A stretch of DNA of 37,844 nucleotides from Flavobacteriales bacterium (GCA_026936045.1 JAIXKU010000206.1:1-37844), one strand, 5' to 3'. Positions 8,590 to 16,812 are shown, counted from the stretch's first letter. Notes: generated by a model from the letters alone, not told the origin. Program-made: numbers and translations.

Positions 8590-9021
8590 ATGGATTACAA
8601 ACACTCCGTTAAAATTCAACTGCGCTTTGCAGATACCGATATGTTAGGTCATATCAATAACGCATTTTTTCTTTCATATATGGAAGTGGCGAGAATGAGT
8701 TACTTCTCTGAAGTGCTGGCCGAAGAAGTGGATTGGAAAAAAGAAGGTATCATATTAGCTAAAGCAGAAGTGGAATATAAAATTCCCATCTTCATTGAGG
8801 ATGATTTGCATGTGCAAATCCGGGTTGATCAGATTAGTTCCAAGAGCTTTCTTATAACGTATCGTTTTATTAAAGAGAATTTGCCAAATCGCCCGTTGGC
8901 CGCTACCGGCTCGACGTTGATGGTTTGTTATGATTATCAGGAAAACAAATCAATTGTGATGCCGCGGGTGTGGCGAGAAAAAATATTGCAATACGAGCCG
9001 CATCTGGCTGCTAAAACATAA
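8590..9021 (+). CDS. 4HBT (hot-dog fold) acyl-CoA thioesterase
   Basis: A 143-residue single hot-dog domain. The N-terminus carries the 4-hydroxybenzoyl-CoA thioesterase-like signature RFADTDMLGHINN, with catalytic-type Asp17 and HINN at 21-24, followed by the long central helix (FFLSYMEVARMSYFSEV). Members hydrolyse acyl-CoA or acyl-ACP thioesters, and the FadM/YbgC subgroup has this motif. The exact substrate cannot be read from the sequence. It begins 15 bases after the globin stop and is probably the last gene of that plus-strand unit. It ends directly against the 3' end of the convergent pspC gene with no intervening base. I see no terminator hairpin between them. Confidence 0.9.
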   Translation: MDYKHSVKIQLRFADTDMLGHINNAFFLSYMEVARMSYFSEVLAEEVDWKKEGIILAKAEVEYKIPIFIEDDLHVQIRVDQISSKSFLITYRFIKENLPNRPLAATGSTLMVCYDYQENKSIVMPRVWREKILQYEPHLAAKT

Positions 9022-10623
9022 TTAATCGTTTTCGTCTTCATCGGCGTTTTTTCTCTCTCTCATTTGCTTGGGACAATCCAAGCAATCTAAGCCTTTGCGC
9101 TCCATAATCCAGGTATAGCCGACCATGTCGTTATCCCATGTGTCCAGCACATTTTTTACATCATATAAAATCGTCTCCATACCCGGAGCAAGATATACTT
9201 TTTGTTTTTCCGGAATTTTGAGCGTAATCCGGATACGTTGATTCCTGTACATATCGGTATAGGTCATAAGTAAAACAGATTCAAAAAGCAGCGTGGTGTC
9301 GGTTTGGATAACATCGTATTGGATTTTCTTAGCGTACATACTGGCTTCTTCACGTGTCTTGCCGCGAGAAAATTTTATTATCTCTATCTTAGTAATACTA
9401 TCGTTTTCTTGATTATGGATGATATTCAGACGCACATCACCTATCGGATATAGCTTGCCTGCATTATCCATGCCGAAGAATCCGTCTTGCATCCCTTTCT
9501 TTTCTGCACATTGAAAAACCCATGTTTGGCCTTTTTGTATCGAAACGGCCTTTTCATTCGTTACAACAAAGCTCTCACTAAATTCTTTGACCATGCTGAT
9601 AACCACATAGCTGCCTAATATTAACCCTAACGCCCATAATGTGAAAGATGATATATTCAGCCACTTGTTGGAGTATTTGATATTAAACAAAAGCTTAATG
9701 CCTGCATAAATCATCATGAGCATTGGTATGCCGATAATGATGCCGATAGCTGTCAGAGTCAGAATATGCATAATTGGGTTCTGACTGAATATGTTTAGCA
9801 ACGCGCCTGTTGATACATGAAAGAGATTGTCATTTATTTGAATGATAGATGTCGTGCCCATGAACACAATAGAAAACAATAAGATCAATAAAACGATGCC
9901 GGATATTATAAACGCTATACCTATCAATTTACCACTTATTTTTAAAAATCGGTACAGTAAATCAGACAAGGCTTGAAAGAATTCTTGTATGCCTTTGCCA
10001 AGTCGTTGGAAAAAAGAAGAGTGTTGCATGTTTTTTATACCGTCTTTAATATCGCCGACTTCCTCTTTAATCTGCTTTTCCAGGTTACTTACGTTAATAC
10101 GTTCACCGCGCATTTCTAATTTTTCAGCACGTGTTTTGGCTTTTGGCATCGCTATCCACAACAATACATAAATCATTACACCTGTGCCCCAGGCTATAAA
10201 CATGATGCCAAACACCAAACGAAAAGTAATAGGATCAATGTTAAAATAAGCAGCCAAACCCCCGCATACACCGCCAATCACTTTATGCTCCGGATCTCTG
10301 TACAAGCGTTTATGCCCCGTACTGAAACTAATCTTTTCCTCTTGCGTATCGTCTTTCTTCTCTTCTGTAATCATCTCTGGCTGCCCCATAATCTCTATCA
10401 TCTGCTGCACATCAGAGAGCGTGACTACTTCACGCTTATTTTTAATCGCCTCTTTGAAAATCTCCGCCATGCGCCATTCGATATCTTCCAATATCTCATC
10501 GGCACTTTCTTCTGTTTTGAAATGTTGTTTTAAAGCGTTCAGATATTGTTCGGTTGCCAGGTACGCATCATCGTCCATATTGAAAACAAAACCACCAATG
10601 TTTGTTTGTATTGTCTTTTTCAT
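9022..10623 (-). CDS. PspC domain membrane protein
   Basis: A 533-residue protein in three parts. A soluble N-terminal region (1-100, MKKTIQTNIGGFVFNMDDDA...) is found in Bacteroidetes PspC proteins. The PspC domain (about 104-162) contains RLYRDPEHKVIGGVCGGLAAYF and a paired membrane helix. The rest has three further membrane segments (about 230-345) and a C-terminal extracytoplasmic beta-rich domain ending in a CxxC pair (DCLDCPKQ). PspC proteins sense or respond to envelope stress in other bacteria; the signal here is unknown. It sits one base downstream of a PadR-type repressor gene, so it is very likely that regulator's target. Confidence 0.88.
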   Translation of the reverse strand: MKKTIQTNIGGFVFNMDDDAYLATEQYLNALKQHFKTEESADEILEDIEWRMAEIFKEAIKNKREVVTLSDVQQMIEIMGQPEMITEEKKDDTQEEKISFSTGHKRLYRDPEHKVIGGVCGGLAAYFNIDPITFRLVFGIMFIAWGTGVMIYVLLWIAMPKAKTRAEKLEMRGERINVSNLEKQIKEEVGDIKDGIKNMQHSSFFQRLGKGIQEFFQALSDLLYRFLKISGKLIGIAFIISGIVLLILLFSIVFMGTTSIIQINDNLFHVSTGALLNIFSQNPIMHILTLTAIGIIIGIPMLMMIYAGIKLLFNIKYSNKWLNISSFTLWALGLILGSYVVISMVKEFSESFVVTNEKAVSIQKGQTWVFQCAEKKGMQDGFFGMDNAGKLYPIGDVRLNIIHNQENDSITKIEIIKFSRGKTREEASMYAKKIQYDVIQTDTTLLFESVLLMTYTDMYRNQRIRITLKIPEKQKVYLAPGMETILYDVKNVLDTWDNDMVGYTWIMERKGLDCLDCPKQMRERKNADEDEND

Positions 10624-10624
10624 A

Positions 10625-10981
10625 TTATGTTTTTTTGGGTTTAGTGCTTGTAACTAATTTGTGAACTGTCTGGGTTAATTCTTCCCATGTGTTTTTTAAG
10701 GCTGTAAGAAAGCGATGCCCTTCTTCCGTAAGGGCATAATACTTACGCGGCGGACCTTGTGTACTTTCTTCCCAGCGATAGGTTAATAAACCGCCGTTTT
10801 TTAATCGGGTCAACAAAGGATATAAAGTGCCTTCCACCACGATTAATTGCGATTTCTTTAATTCAGCGATGATATCGGATGCATACGCATCATTACGCGC
10901 CAAAACGGATAGAATGACTAATTCTAAAATCCCTTTTCGCATCTGCTGTTGCGTGTTCTCTAAATTGACAACTGTTGACAT
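10625..10981 (-). CDS. PadR family transcriptional regulator
   Basis: A 118-residue protein with the PadR winged helix (about residues 14-90): RKGILELVILSVLARNDAY, then the recognition region SQLIVVEGTLYPLLTRLKNG, and the wing PPRKYYALTEEGHRFL. A short C-terminal helix for dimerisation follows, as in the small (PadR-s2) subgroup. Members usually repress their own operon. One base separates its stop from the start of pspC, so the two genes form one unit. A strong promoter and a long palindrome lie just upstream at 10998-11034, consistent with autoregulation. The inducing ligand or stress is not visible. Confidence 0.92.
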   Translation of the reverse strand: MSTVVNLENTQQQMRKGILELVILSVLARNDAYASDIIAELKKSQLIVVEGTLYPLLTRLKNGGLLTYRWEESTQGPPRKYYALTEEGHRFLTALKNTWEELTQTVHKLVTSTKPKKT

Positions 10982-10997
10982 ACTAAGTTTTATGGCA

Positions 10998-11034
10998 CAA
11001 ATCTATGTATAAATTGGTATTATGCAATACATAG
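10998..11034 (-). promoter_or_regulatory. padR-pspC promoter with palindromic candidate operator
   Basis: On the minus strand, TTG (11027-11025) and TAGATTTG (11005-10998) are 19 bases apart and match the Bacteroidetes promoter consensus. An inverted repeat, CTATGTAT (11003-11010) and ATACATAG (11027-11034), overlaps both elements, with an inner repeat GTATT/AATAC (11017-11021, 11026-11030). The ATGT/ACAT half-site content resembles known PadR sites, although the spacing here is longer. A further TATGTATAA copy is at 11055-11063. Confidence 0.7.
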
Positions 11035-11174
11035 TACTGAAATAAAAATTAATTTATGTATAACTATTACACAGTCAGATGTTTGTGTTTTTGAATTATT
11101 TTGAGTATTTACAAAAGAGAGAAGAGAGGGTAGAAAACCGGTTTGTTTTTAAAAAGGGAGATCTGCTGTTTTTT

Positions 11175-11729
11175 TTATGCACTGCGCATTTGAATCAAAG
11201 CAAAAACAGCGTAATTGATCATATCATAAAAATTGGCTTCAATACCTTCAGATGCGATAGTTGCGCCATTGTTATCTTCCATTTGTTTAATACGCAAAAT
11301 ACGCATGAGCAACATATCGGTAAAGGTGCTGATACGCATATCACGCCAAGCTTCGCCATAATCATGGTTTTTCATTTCCATAAGCGATTTGGCCTGTCCG
11401 GCATGTTTATCATACAATGTTTCCAGGTGGGTTATACCCAGTGATTCATTGCTGGTGGACGGTGGCAGTTCTAATTGTATCAGCGTGATGATGCAGTAGT
11501 TGATAATACCGATAAACTCAGGTTCGATGCCTTCATCTACGAGCGCTTCTTTTTTTTCTTCCAACGTACGTATGCGCTGCGCCTTAATGAAAATCTGGTC
11601 GGTTAAGGAAGACGGGCGCAAGACACGCCACGAAGGCCCGTAATCGGCATTTTTCTTCATGAAAATATCTTTACATATCTTTATCACTGCATCATATTGG
11701 CCTGATGTGGTATTAATCTGCGTACTCAT
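11175..11729 (-). CDS. DUF1599 protein with two tandem repeats
   Basis: A 184-residue protein built from two copies of one domain. Copy 1 (about 12-88) has DYGPSWRVLRPSSLTDQIFI, RIRTLEE and EGIEPEFIGIINYCIITLIQ; copy 2 (about 105-182) has DYGEAWRDMRISTFTDMLLM, RIKQMED and EGIEANFYDMINYAVFALIQ. This matches DUF1599, a helical domain related to nucleotide-modification-associated proteins and common in Bacteroidetes next to folP. The Asp-Tyr-Gly, Trp and Arg residues kept in both copies probably form a ligand site; the substrate is unknown. The gene diverges from folP across a very short gap. A TATTTTTG -7-like box for it lies at 11757-11750, inside the extended reading frame of folP. Confidence 0.85.
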   Translation of the reverse strand: MSTQINTTSGQYDAVIKICKDIFMKKNADYGPSWRVLRPSSLTDQIFIKAQRIRTLEEKKEALVDEGIEPEFIGIINYCIITLIQLELPPSTSNESLGITHLETLYDKHAGQAKSLMEMKNHDYGEAWRDMRISTFTDMLLMRILRIKQMEDNNGATIASEGIEANFYDMINYAVFALIQMRSA

Positions 11730-11774
11730 ATAACATTTGTATCAATGCCCAAAAATACACAAACTAATCATACC

Positions 11775-12614
11775 ATGCAGCTGCGTACATCACATGGGGT
11801 TTTGGATTTGACTAAGCCTGTTGTTATGGGGATTCTCAACCTAACCACCGATTCGTTTTATCCGGAAAGTCGTGTGAAAGATGATAATCATCTGATACAA
11901 GTTACTGCATCAATGATAGAGCAAGGAGCGGTTATACTGGATTTGGGAGGTATGAGCACTCGGCCTGGTTCAGAGCCGGTGGATGAATCAACTGAAATGA
12001 ATCGGTTATTGTATGCCTTAAATATCATTCGTAACGCATTTCCTCATATCATTCTTTCTGTTGATACCTGGCGCAAAGCGGTGGCTGAACAAGCGGTGTT
12101 AGCCGGTGCAGATATCATTAATGATATTTCGGCAGCACAGTTTGATTCGGGCATTCTTGAGGTGGCTGCCGCGCATAACTTGCCATACGTACTCATGCAC
12201 ATGCAGGGCACGCCGGCTAATATGCAACATAAGCCGACCTATCAGGATGTGGTAGCCGATGTGGCTGATTTTTTTTCCATGCAGATAGAACGCTTACGTC
12301 ATGCTGGCATAGAACAAATCATTTTGGATCCGGGTTTTGGATTTGGTAAAACCACAGCGCATAATTATCAATTATTGCATGCCTTATCCATCTATCGTTC
12401 GCAATTTCATTACCCGATTTTGGCCGGCATCTCACGTAAGAAGATGGTACAAAATCCAACAAATATTAATGTGGACGAAGCCATGCATGCCACAACGGCT
12501 GCACAAACGCTGGCCGTTCTGAATGGCGTATCTATCTTGCGTGTGCACGATGTGAAACCGGCTGTTGATTTGATAAATATTGTAGATTTTTATAAAAATG
12601 TCAATGATTTGTAG
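11775..12614 (+). CDS. folP: Dihydropteroate synthase
   Basis: The enzyme condenses para-aminobenzoate with 6-hydroxymethyl-dihydropterin diphosphate in folate synthesis and is the sulfonamide target. All blocks are present: VVMGILNLTTDSFYPESR, GAVILDLGGMSTRPGSEP, SVDTWRKAVAEQAVLAGADI with NDIS, LMHMQGTPANMQ, DPGFGFGKT, LAGISRKKM and a C-terminal RVHDV. I prefer ATG 11775 (MQLRTSHGVLDL, 279 residues). It gives the usual N-terminal length, and the alternative ATG at 11745 would overlap the promoter of the divergent gene. A near-consensus box TAACATTTG is at 11731-11739. cdaA follows 26 bases downstream and is probably co-transcribed. Confidence 0.96.
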   Translation: MQLRTSHGVLDLTKPVVMGILNLTTDSFYPESRVKDDNHLIQVTASMIEQGAVILDLGGMSTRPGSEPVDESTEMNRLLYALNIIRNAFPHIILSVDTWRKAVAEQAVLAGADIINDISAAQFDSGILEVAAAHNLPYVLMHMQGTPANMQHKPTYQDVVADVADFFSMQIERLRHAGIEQIILDPGFGFGKTTAHNYQLLHALSIYRSQFHYPILAGISRKKMVQNPTNINVDEAMHATTAAQTLAVLNGVSILRVHDVKPAVDLINIVDFYKNVNDL

Positions 12615-12640
12615 GATATTCACGTATTGAAAAACAAAAG

Positions 12641-13432
12641 ATGCAACCATTTTCTTTCATACATATCGGTTGGATGGATATCTTGGATATATGCCTGGTG
12701 GGGGTATTGATATTTCAAATTTATCAATTGGTAAAAGGTACGGCGGCAATCAGTATTTTCTTTGGTATTCTTTCGGTGTATATCGTGTATCTCATGGTAG
12801 ATGCATTAAATATGAAACTGCTGAGTAAAATCTTAGGGCAGTTTATTGGTGTTGGTGTGATTGCTTTGATTATTGTTTTCCAGCAAGAGATTCGTCGCTT
12901 CTTATTGTTTATCGGTACCACCGGCTTTCAACGCCGTTTTTGGTTTTTGCAAAAAATATTCAGCGGCTCGATGTATAAAAAAGCATCTGTAAATATTGAT
13001 TTGAATGAGATGTTTACGATTCTCTCGGAATTGTCTGTTTCGCAAACCGGTGCTATTTTGATATTATTAAAGAAATCGGAGCTAAAATTATATTCACGAA
13101 CCGGCGTTATTTTAAATGCCCGTTTGTCGCCGCAGCTTATTTCAAATATATTTTTCAAAAACAGCCCGCTTCATGACGGCGCCGTTATTATTCGAAATCA
13201 AACAGTCATTGCGGCGCGTTGTGTCTTACCCATTAGCGAAAAAACCAATTTCCCCGAAAATCTCGGATTACGCCATCGCGCTGCAGTAGGTGTTACGGAA
13301 CATTCAGACGCTGTTGCTTTAGTGGTATCAGAACAAACCGGTCAGGTGAGCCTGGCTTATCAAGGTAACCTGCACATGAATGTTAATATGGAAGAGCTGA
13401 TAGCGTTAATACGTAACTATCTGAATGATTAA
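12641..13432 (+). CDS. cdaA: Diadenylate cyclase CdaA (cyclic di-AMP synthase)
   Basis: A 263-residue protein with three N-terminal membrane helices (about 14-32, 36-53, 66-82), then a linker (QQEIRRFLLF) and a DisA_N/DAC domain (about 115-255). The catalytic motifs DGA (179-181, in SPLHDGAVIIRNQ) and RHR (211-213, in GLRHRAAVGVTE) are intact, so it should condense two ATP into cyclic di-AMP at the inner face of the cytoplasmic membrane. This domain order is that of CdaA/YbbP; no cdaR-like partner gene is next to it. It lies directly after folP, an arrangement I recognise from other Bacteroidetes. Confidence 0.95.
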   Translation: MQPFSFIHIGWMDILDICLVGVLIFQIYQLVKGTAAISIFFGILSVYIVYLMVDALNMKLLSKILGQFIGVGVIALIIVFQQEIRRFLLFIGTTGFQRRFWFLQKIFSGSMYKKASVNIDLNEMFTILSELSVSQTGAILILLKKSELKLYSRTGVILNARLSPQLISNIFFKNSPLHDGAVIIRNQTVIAARCVLPISEKTNFPENLGLRHRAAVGVTEHSDAVALVVSEQTGQVSLAYQGNLHMNVNMEELIALIRNYLND

Positions 13433-13475
13433 ACAGGTGATTACCAAGCATCTTTTTTCGACCTGAATATTATCT

Positions 13476-13483
13476 TATCTTTG
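13476..13483 (+). promoter_or_regulatory. -7 promoter box of radC
   Basis: TATCTTTG exactly matches the Bacteroidetes TAnnTTTG element, 24 bases before the radC ATG. A T-rich stretch, not a clean TTTG, occupies the -33 position (about 13453-13458). Confidence 0.6.
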
Positions 13484-13507
13484 GAAGCAAATTAGCCCCT
13501 ATATAGT

Positions 13508-14221
13508 ATGAATCCTAAAATCAACTATGCACAAACAACGCATGTGTGTATCAAACAATGGGCTGAAGATGATCGTCCGCGAGAAAAAATGTTGAAGAAA
13601 GGCATTTCGGCATTGAGTGATGCCGAATTGATAGCCATTCTTATCGGTTCCGGTAATCGCGATGAAACAGCCGTTGATTTAGCTAAGCGTATTTTACATT
13701 CCGTGCACCATAACCTATCCGATTTGGCGAAATTAACCATTGCTGATTTACAATCCTTTAAAGGTATGGGAGAGGCTAAGTCAATTCATATTATGGCAGC
13801 ATTGGAATTGGGGCGTCGAAGAAAAGAAACCGAACGGAGCGCGTTAGCATCCATGCAATCCAGTCGCGATGTATATGAGTTTTTGGCGCCACGCCTGATT
13901 GATTTGTCTCATGAAGAATTTTGGGTTTTGCTTCTAAACCGCTCCAATAAAATTATACGCGATGTCTGCATAAGCCGAGGTGGTATCACCGGTACGGTGG
14001 CCGATTTGCGTATGATTTTTAAGTCGGCGGTAGAGGCGTTGGCTACGTCCTTAATTGTTTGTCATAACCATCCTTCCGGTAATCCGAGTCCAAGCAAGGC
14101 CGACAATGATTTAACAAATAAAATTAAACAGGCCGGTGACTTAATGGATATTCAATTGTTGGATCATATCATCGTGACGGAAACTACTTTTTATAGTTAC
14201 GCCGATGAAGGCAAACTCTGA
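13508..14221 (+). CDS. radC: RadC family JAB-domain protein
   Basis: A 237-residue protein with the RadC architecture. The N-terminal region (DDRPREKMLKKGISALSDAE) leads into a helix-hairpin-helix segment (about 75-105, FKGMGEAKSIHIMAALELGR). The C-terminal JAB/MPN domain has the metalloprotease-like motif at 186-199: His186, His188 and Asp199 in CHNHPSGNPSPSKAD. The early link to DNA repair in E. coli was later withdrawn, and the biochemical activity remains unsettled. It has its own promoter box at 13476-13483 and stands between cdaA and the secreted esterase gene. Confidence 0.93.
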   Translation: MNPKINYAQTTHVCIKQWAEDDRPREKMLKKGISALSDAELIAILIGSGNRDETAVDLAKRILHSVHHNLSDLAKLTIADLQSFKGMGEAKSIHIMAALELGRRRKETERSALASMQSSRDVYEFLAPRLIDLSHEEFWVLLLNRSNKIIRDVCISRGGITGTVADLRMIFKSAVEALATSLIVCHNHPSGNPSPSKADNDLTNKIKQAGDLMDIQLLDHIIVTETTFYSYADEGKL

Positions 14222-14290
14222 TAATTCATTAGCAAGTTGTATATTTGATTTATGTTAACTAAGCTTGTTTTAGCTGTAAATAAGGTATTT

Positions 14291-15433
14291 ATGAAACGCC
14301 ACTATTTTGTTTCTTTATTATCGTTTATACCCTTCTTCGCTTTTGCTCAGAGCACCGTTAATGGCTCTTTTGATCATGATGGCATAACGCGCACTTATTT
14401 TAGTTATATACCGGCTTCGTATTCTCCAGCTCAATCGGCGCCGCTTATTCTCAACTTACATGGTTATACATCCAATAATATCCAACAGCAATTATATTCT
14501 GGCTTCGCCCCGATTGCCGATACCGCCGGTTTTATCATGGTATTTCCGCAGGGAACAAATGAGTTGCTGACACAGCAACCATTTTGGAATTTTGGCATCT
14601 TCGGCGAAACGGTGGATGATTTAGGATTCTTAGAGGCATTGATAGATACCATCTCTGCACATTATAATATTGATCAGAAACGAATATATAGTACGGGCAT
14701 GTCCAATGGCGCTTCCATGAGTATTTTCATGGCATGTCGGAGCAATCGTTTTGCAGCCGTCGCATCAGTTTGCGGTTCCATGTCTGTTCAGAATCCTTGC
14801 ACACCATCGTATCCTATTCCGGTGATGGAGATTTTTGGTACCAGCGATCCGATTGGCCCGTATGAAGGGAACGCCACATCACAGCCTATAGAAAATGTTG
14901 TTTCATTTTGGGTTTTAAAAAATCAATGTAACCCAACACCGCAGATAACAGCGGTGCCCGATATCAACACCGGTGATGGTTGTACGGCCGAGCATTATCT
15001 CTATTCAGGCGGTATAGACGGGCATACCGTAGAGTTTTATAAAATCAATAACGGCGGCCATACATGGCCTGGCGTCATACCCATACCAATGTATGGTAAT
15101 ACCTGTATGGATTTTAATGCAAGTAAAGAAATATGGCGTTTTTTCAGACAGTTTAGCAGAGAAAATGCCGTCGGATTGGCAAACGTTGTTACGGATACAG
15201 GCATTGCGGTTATGCCTAATCCAAGCCAAGATCAATTATATATTCAATTTGGGGAGAGTGTAAAGAATGGCTCCTATGAATTGTTGAATATAAATGGTCG
15301 GCTTTTGCGCCGAGGCCGATTAACACAATCCAATCATGTGATAGATACTTCAGATTTGAATGTCGGCACCTATTTTATAAGAATAGAGATAGATAACTAT
15401 ATCATCACACGTAAAGTGATTATCTTAAAGTAA
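14291..15433 (+). CDS. Secreted PHB-depolymerase-like esterase with T9SS sorting domain
   Basis: The protein has 380 residues from ATG 14291. I chose it over the in-frame ATG 14252 because it starts a clean signal peptide (MKRHYFVSLLSFIPFFAFAQ). The alpha/beta hydrolase domain is of the LpqC/esterase-PHB type: LILNLHGYTS (oxyanion region), nucleophile Ser138 in TGMSNGAS, Asp186 in FGTSDPIG and His257 in GGHTWPG. These enzymes cleave polyester or acyl-xylan-type bonds; the substrate here is unknown. The last ~75 residues (VMPNPSQDQLYIQF ... GTYFIRIEIDNY ... KVIILK) form a type A C-terminal sorting domain, implying export by T9SS. A TATATTTG box lies at 14240-14247. Confidence 0.9.
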   Translation: MKRHYFVSLLSFIPFFAFAQSTVNGSFDHDGITRTYFSYIPASYSPAQSAPLILNLHGYTSNNIQQQLYSGFAPIADTAGFIMVFPQGTNELLTQQPFWNFGIFGETVDDLGFLEALIDTISAHYNIDQKRIYSTGMSNGASMSIFMACRSNRFAAVASVCGSMSVQNPCTPSYPIPVMEIFGTSDPIGPYEGNATSQPIENVVSFWVLKNQCNPTPQITAVPDINTGDGCTAEHYLYSGGIDGHTVEFYKINNGGHTWPGVIPIPMYGNTCMDFNASKEIWRFFRQFSRENAVGLANVVTDTGIAVMPNPSQDQLYIQFGESVKNGSYELLNINGRLLRRGRLTQSNHVIDTSDLNVGTYFIRIEIDNYIITRKVIILK

Positions 15434-15731
15434 TGAGTGCAAGGAAGAGTGGGATTCCCAATACGTGTATGTTACAATCTAAAAGTAATGAGTACGAATA
15501 GATGAAATTTAAATAAACGAAGATACATCTTCAATCTCCATACTGAGGTTTGCCGCGTACGATTCCTTTGCCTATATACATTTTTAATACTTGCTGAAAC
15601 GTTGTTTCCGTTAGAGCTTGTAATCTCCTTTATTTAATAAAATGTTAAATAAGGTTAATTTTAACATAGCCTTTTTTTCCCTTTCTATCATGATATTGTC
15701 TGCTTCGTACCTTGTACTCAATTAATACTTA
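15434..15731. other. Gene-free stretch with a short direct repeat and a possible remnant
   Basis: AAAGTAATGAGT occurs at 15427-15438 and again at 15482-15493. On the minus strand, 15629-15531 is open for 33 codons and reads like protein (FQQVLKMYIGKGIVRGKPQY) but has no start before its Met and no recognised family. A box TACCTTG (15708-15714) lies 18 bases before the next gene and is one T short of the consensus. Confidence 0.4.
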
Positions 15732-16307
15732 ATGAAAATGAAAAAACAACACTTTTTTATTCTGATTGCCTTAATGGCAGTTTTTTATGCTTGCTCAAAA
15801 GAAAATGTAACACCTGATCCGAAAGTGGGTGATACTTGGGATTATCGCTATGTTGATTATAACGAGGACGGAAGTATAGCCAGCGAGGATACAATCACAT
15901 TAACGACTACAGAAATAATAATAGAAGATGTATCATGGGTTAAAATTATGAAAGGAAACGATATATTCGGTATTTACCGTATGGCTTCGAATGGATTACA
16001 TAGATTTAATAATAATAATTTAGACGAATTATTCCTTGTCTATCCCGGCGCTGTTGGTGATTCCGCGATTTATTATTATAACGTGGATGTCGCATGGTCT
16101 GTTATTAAAGATATTAATGCGTCAGTAACGGTACCGGCTGGCATGTTTGACTGTTATTATTATGAAGAGTTTGATGATAACAGTATCGAAGGTAAATTTT
16201 GGTTTAATGAACAACATTGGTTATTGCGTCAGCAAGAATTTGACCAAAATATGTCAGGCGATTATATGGATTACATGATAGAGATGATTAGCCATACAGA
16301 AGGATAA
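15732..16307 (+). CDS. Lipoprotein of unknown function
   Basis: A 191-residue protein with a lipoprotein signal (MKMKKQHFFILIALMAVFYAC; Cys at about residue 21). The mature part is acidic and rich in Tyr, Asp and Asn. It starts with KVGDTWDYRYVDYNEDG, a beginning I have seen in small Bacteroidetes lipoproteins, and continues as a predicted beta-rich domain with SVTVPAGMFDCYYYEEF and GKFWFNEQHWLLRQQE. No enzyme motif is visible. ATG 15738 is an alternative start that would also leave a good signal. It is followed by a strong rho-independent terminator at 16332-16375, so it may be a single-gene unit. Confidence 0.7.
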   Translation: MKMKKQHFFILIALMAVFYACSKENVTPDPKVGDTWDYRYVDYNEDGSIASEDTITLTTTEIIIEDVSWVKIMKGNDIFGIYRMASNGLHRFNNNNLDELFLVYPGAVGDSAIYYYNVDVAWSVIKDINASVTVPAGMFDCYYYEEFDDNSIEGKFWFNEQHWLLRQQEFDQNMSGDYMDYMIEMISHTEG

Positions 16308-16331
16308 GCTCACGAAATAATTTTCTCTTTC

Positions 16332-16375
16332 AGACAAGCTCTCATGGAAATTTTCTGTGAGAGCTTGTCTTTTTT
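16332..16375 (+). terminator. Rho-independent terminator
   Basis: A perfect 13-base stem, AGACAAGCTCTCA (16332-16344) with TGAGAGCTTGTCT (16358-16370), is followed by a T-run to 16375. It terminates the preceding lipoprotein gene. Confidence 0.92.
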
Positions 16376-16408
16376 CAGATATTTGCCAATCATGCTAAGT
16401 TTAGCCTT

Positions 16409-16774
16409 ATGATCCGACACTTGCTTATTTATGTCCTTTTCAACCTATGCATCTCGTGTAATAAGCCTCCGTATATAGGTGAATGGATTGCGCAAACAGA
16501 TTCCGCATCTGTACATCTGACATTACAAGCTCATGCATATAGTCTCACTAAAACCTATGCGCAACGTCATTACCTAGAAAAGGGAAAGGTAATGGTACGC
16601 CAAGATTCTATTTGGTTTGTGCCGGTCTATTTTTGGGAAGAGCGATATGAGCGCTGGCTACTCCTAACAAAGCCTAAAGCTAGAGGATACAGATTCTTAA
16701 TTGACGATGAACGCTTAACTTGGATGGAGCGTACAGATACTCTTTTTTGGAAAAAGAAGGAAAATTTGAAATAA
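16409..16774 (+). CDS. Small lipoprotein of unknown function
   Basis: A 121-residue protein with a short lipoprotein signal (MIRHLLIYVLFNLCISC, Cys17). The mature part is basic and aromatic (YIGEWIAQTDSASVHLTLQA ... VYFWEERYERWLLLTKPK). It may fold as a small beta domain of the lipocalin-like type seen in many Bacteroidetes lipoproteins, but I do not recognise it. It is isolated between the terminator at 16332-16375 and the yceD promoter, whose -33 element lies inside its last codons. TAAGTTTA at 16396-16403, within a GCTAA/TTAGC repeat, may be a weak promoter box. Confidence 0.65.
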   Translation: MIRHLLIYVLFNLCISCNKPPYIGEWIAQTDSASVHLTLQAHAYSLTKTYAQRHYLEKGKVMVRQDSIWFVPVYFWEERYERWLLLTKPKARGYRFLIDDERLTWMERTDTLFWKKKENLK

Positions 16775-16795
16775 TTGAAAAAATCACTATTTTTG
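16765..16795 (+). promoter_or_regulatory. Promoter of the yceD-rpmF unit
   Basis: TTTG (16765-16768), 19 bases, TATTTTTG (16788-16795): a full match to the Bacteroidetes TTTG/TAnnTTTG consensus, 17 bases before the GTG start of yceD. The -33 element overlaps the end of the preceding gene. Confidence 0.8.
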
Positions 16796-16812
16796 CAACC
16801 CGTTTTTAAACC

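Noticed and set aside
11079-11444. 121-residue plus-strand open frame
   Set aside because: Most of it lies antisense to DUF1599, whose tandem motifs show the true frame; no family features and no promoter.
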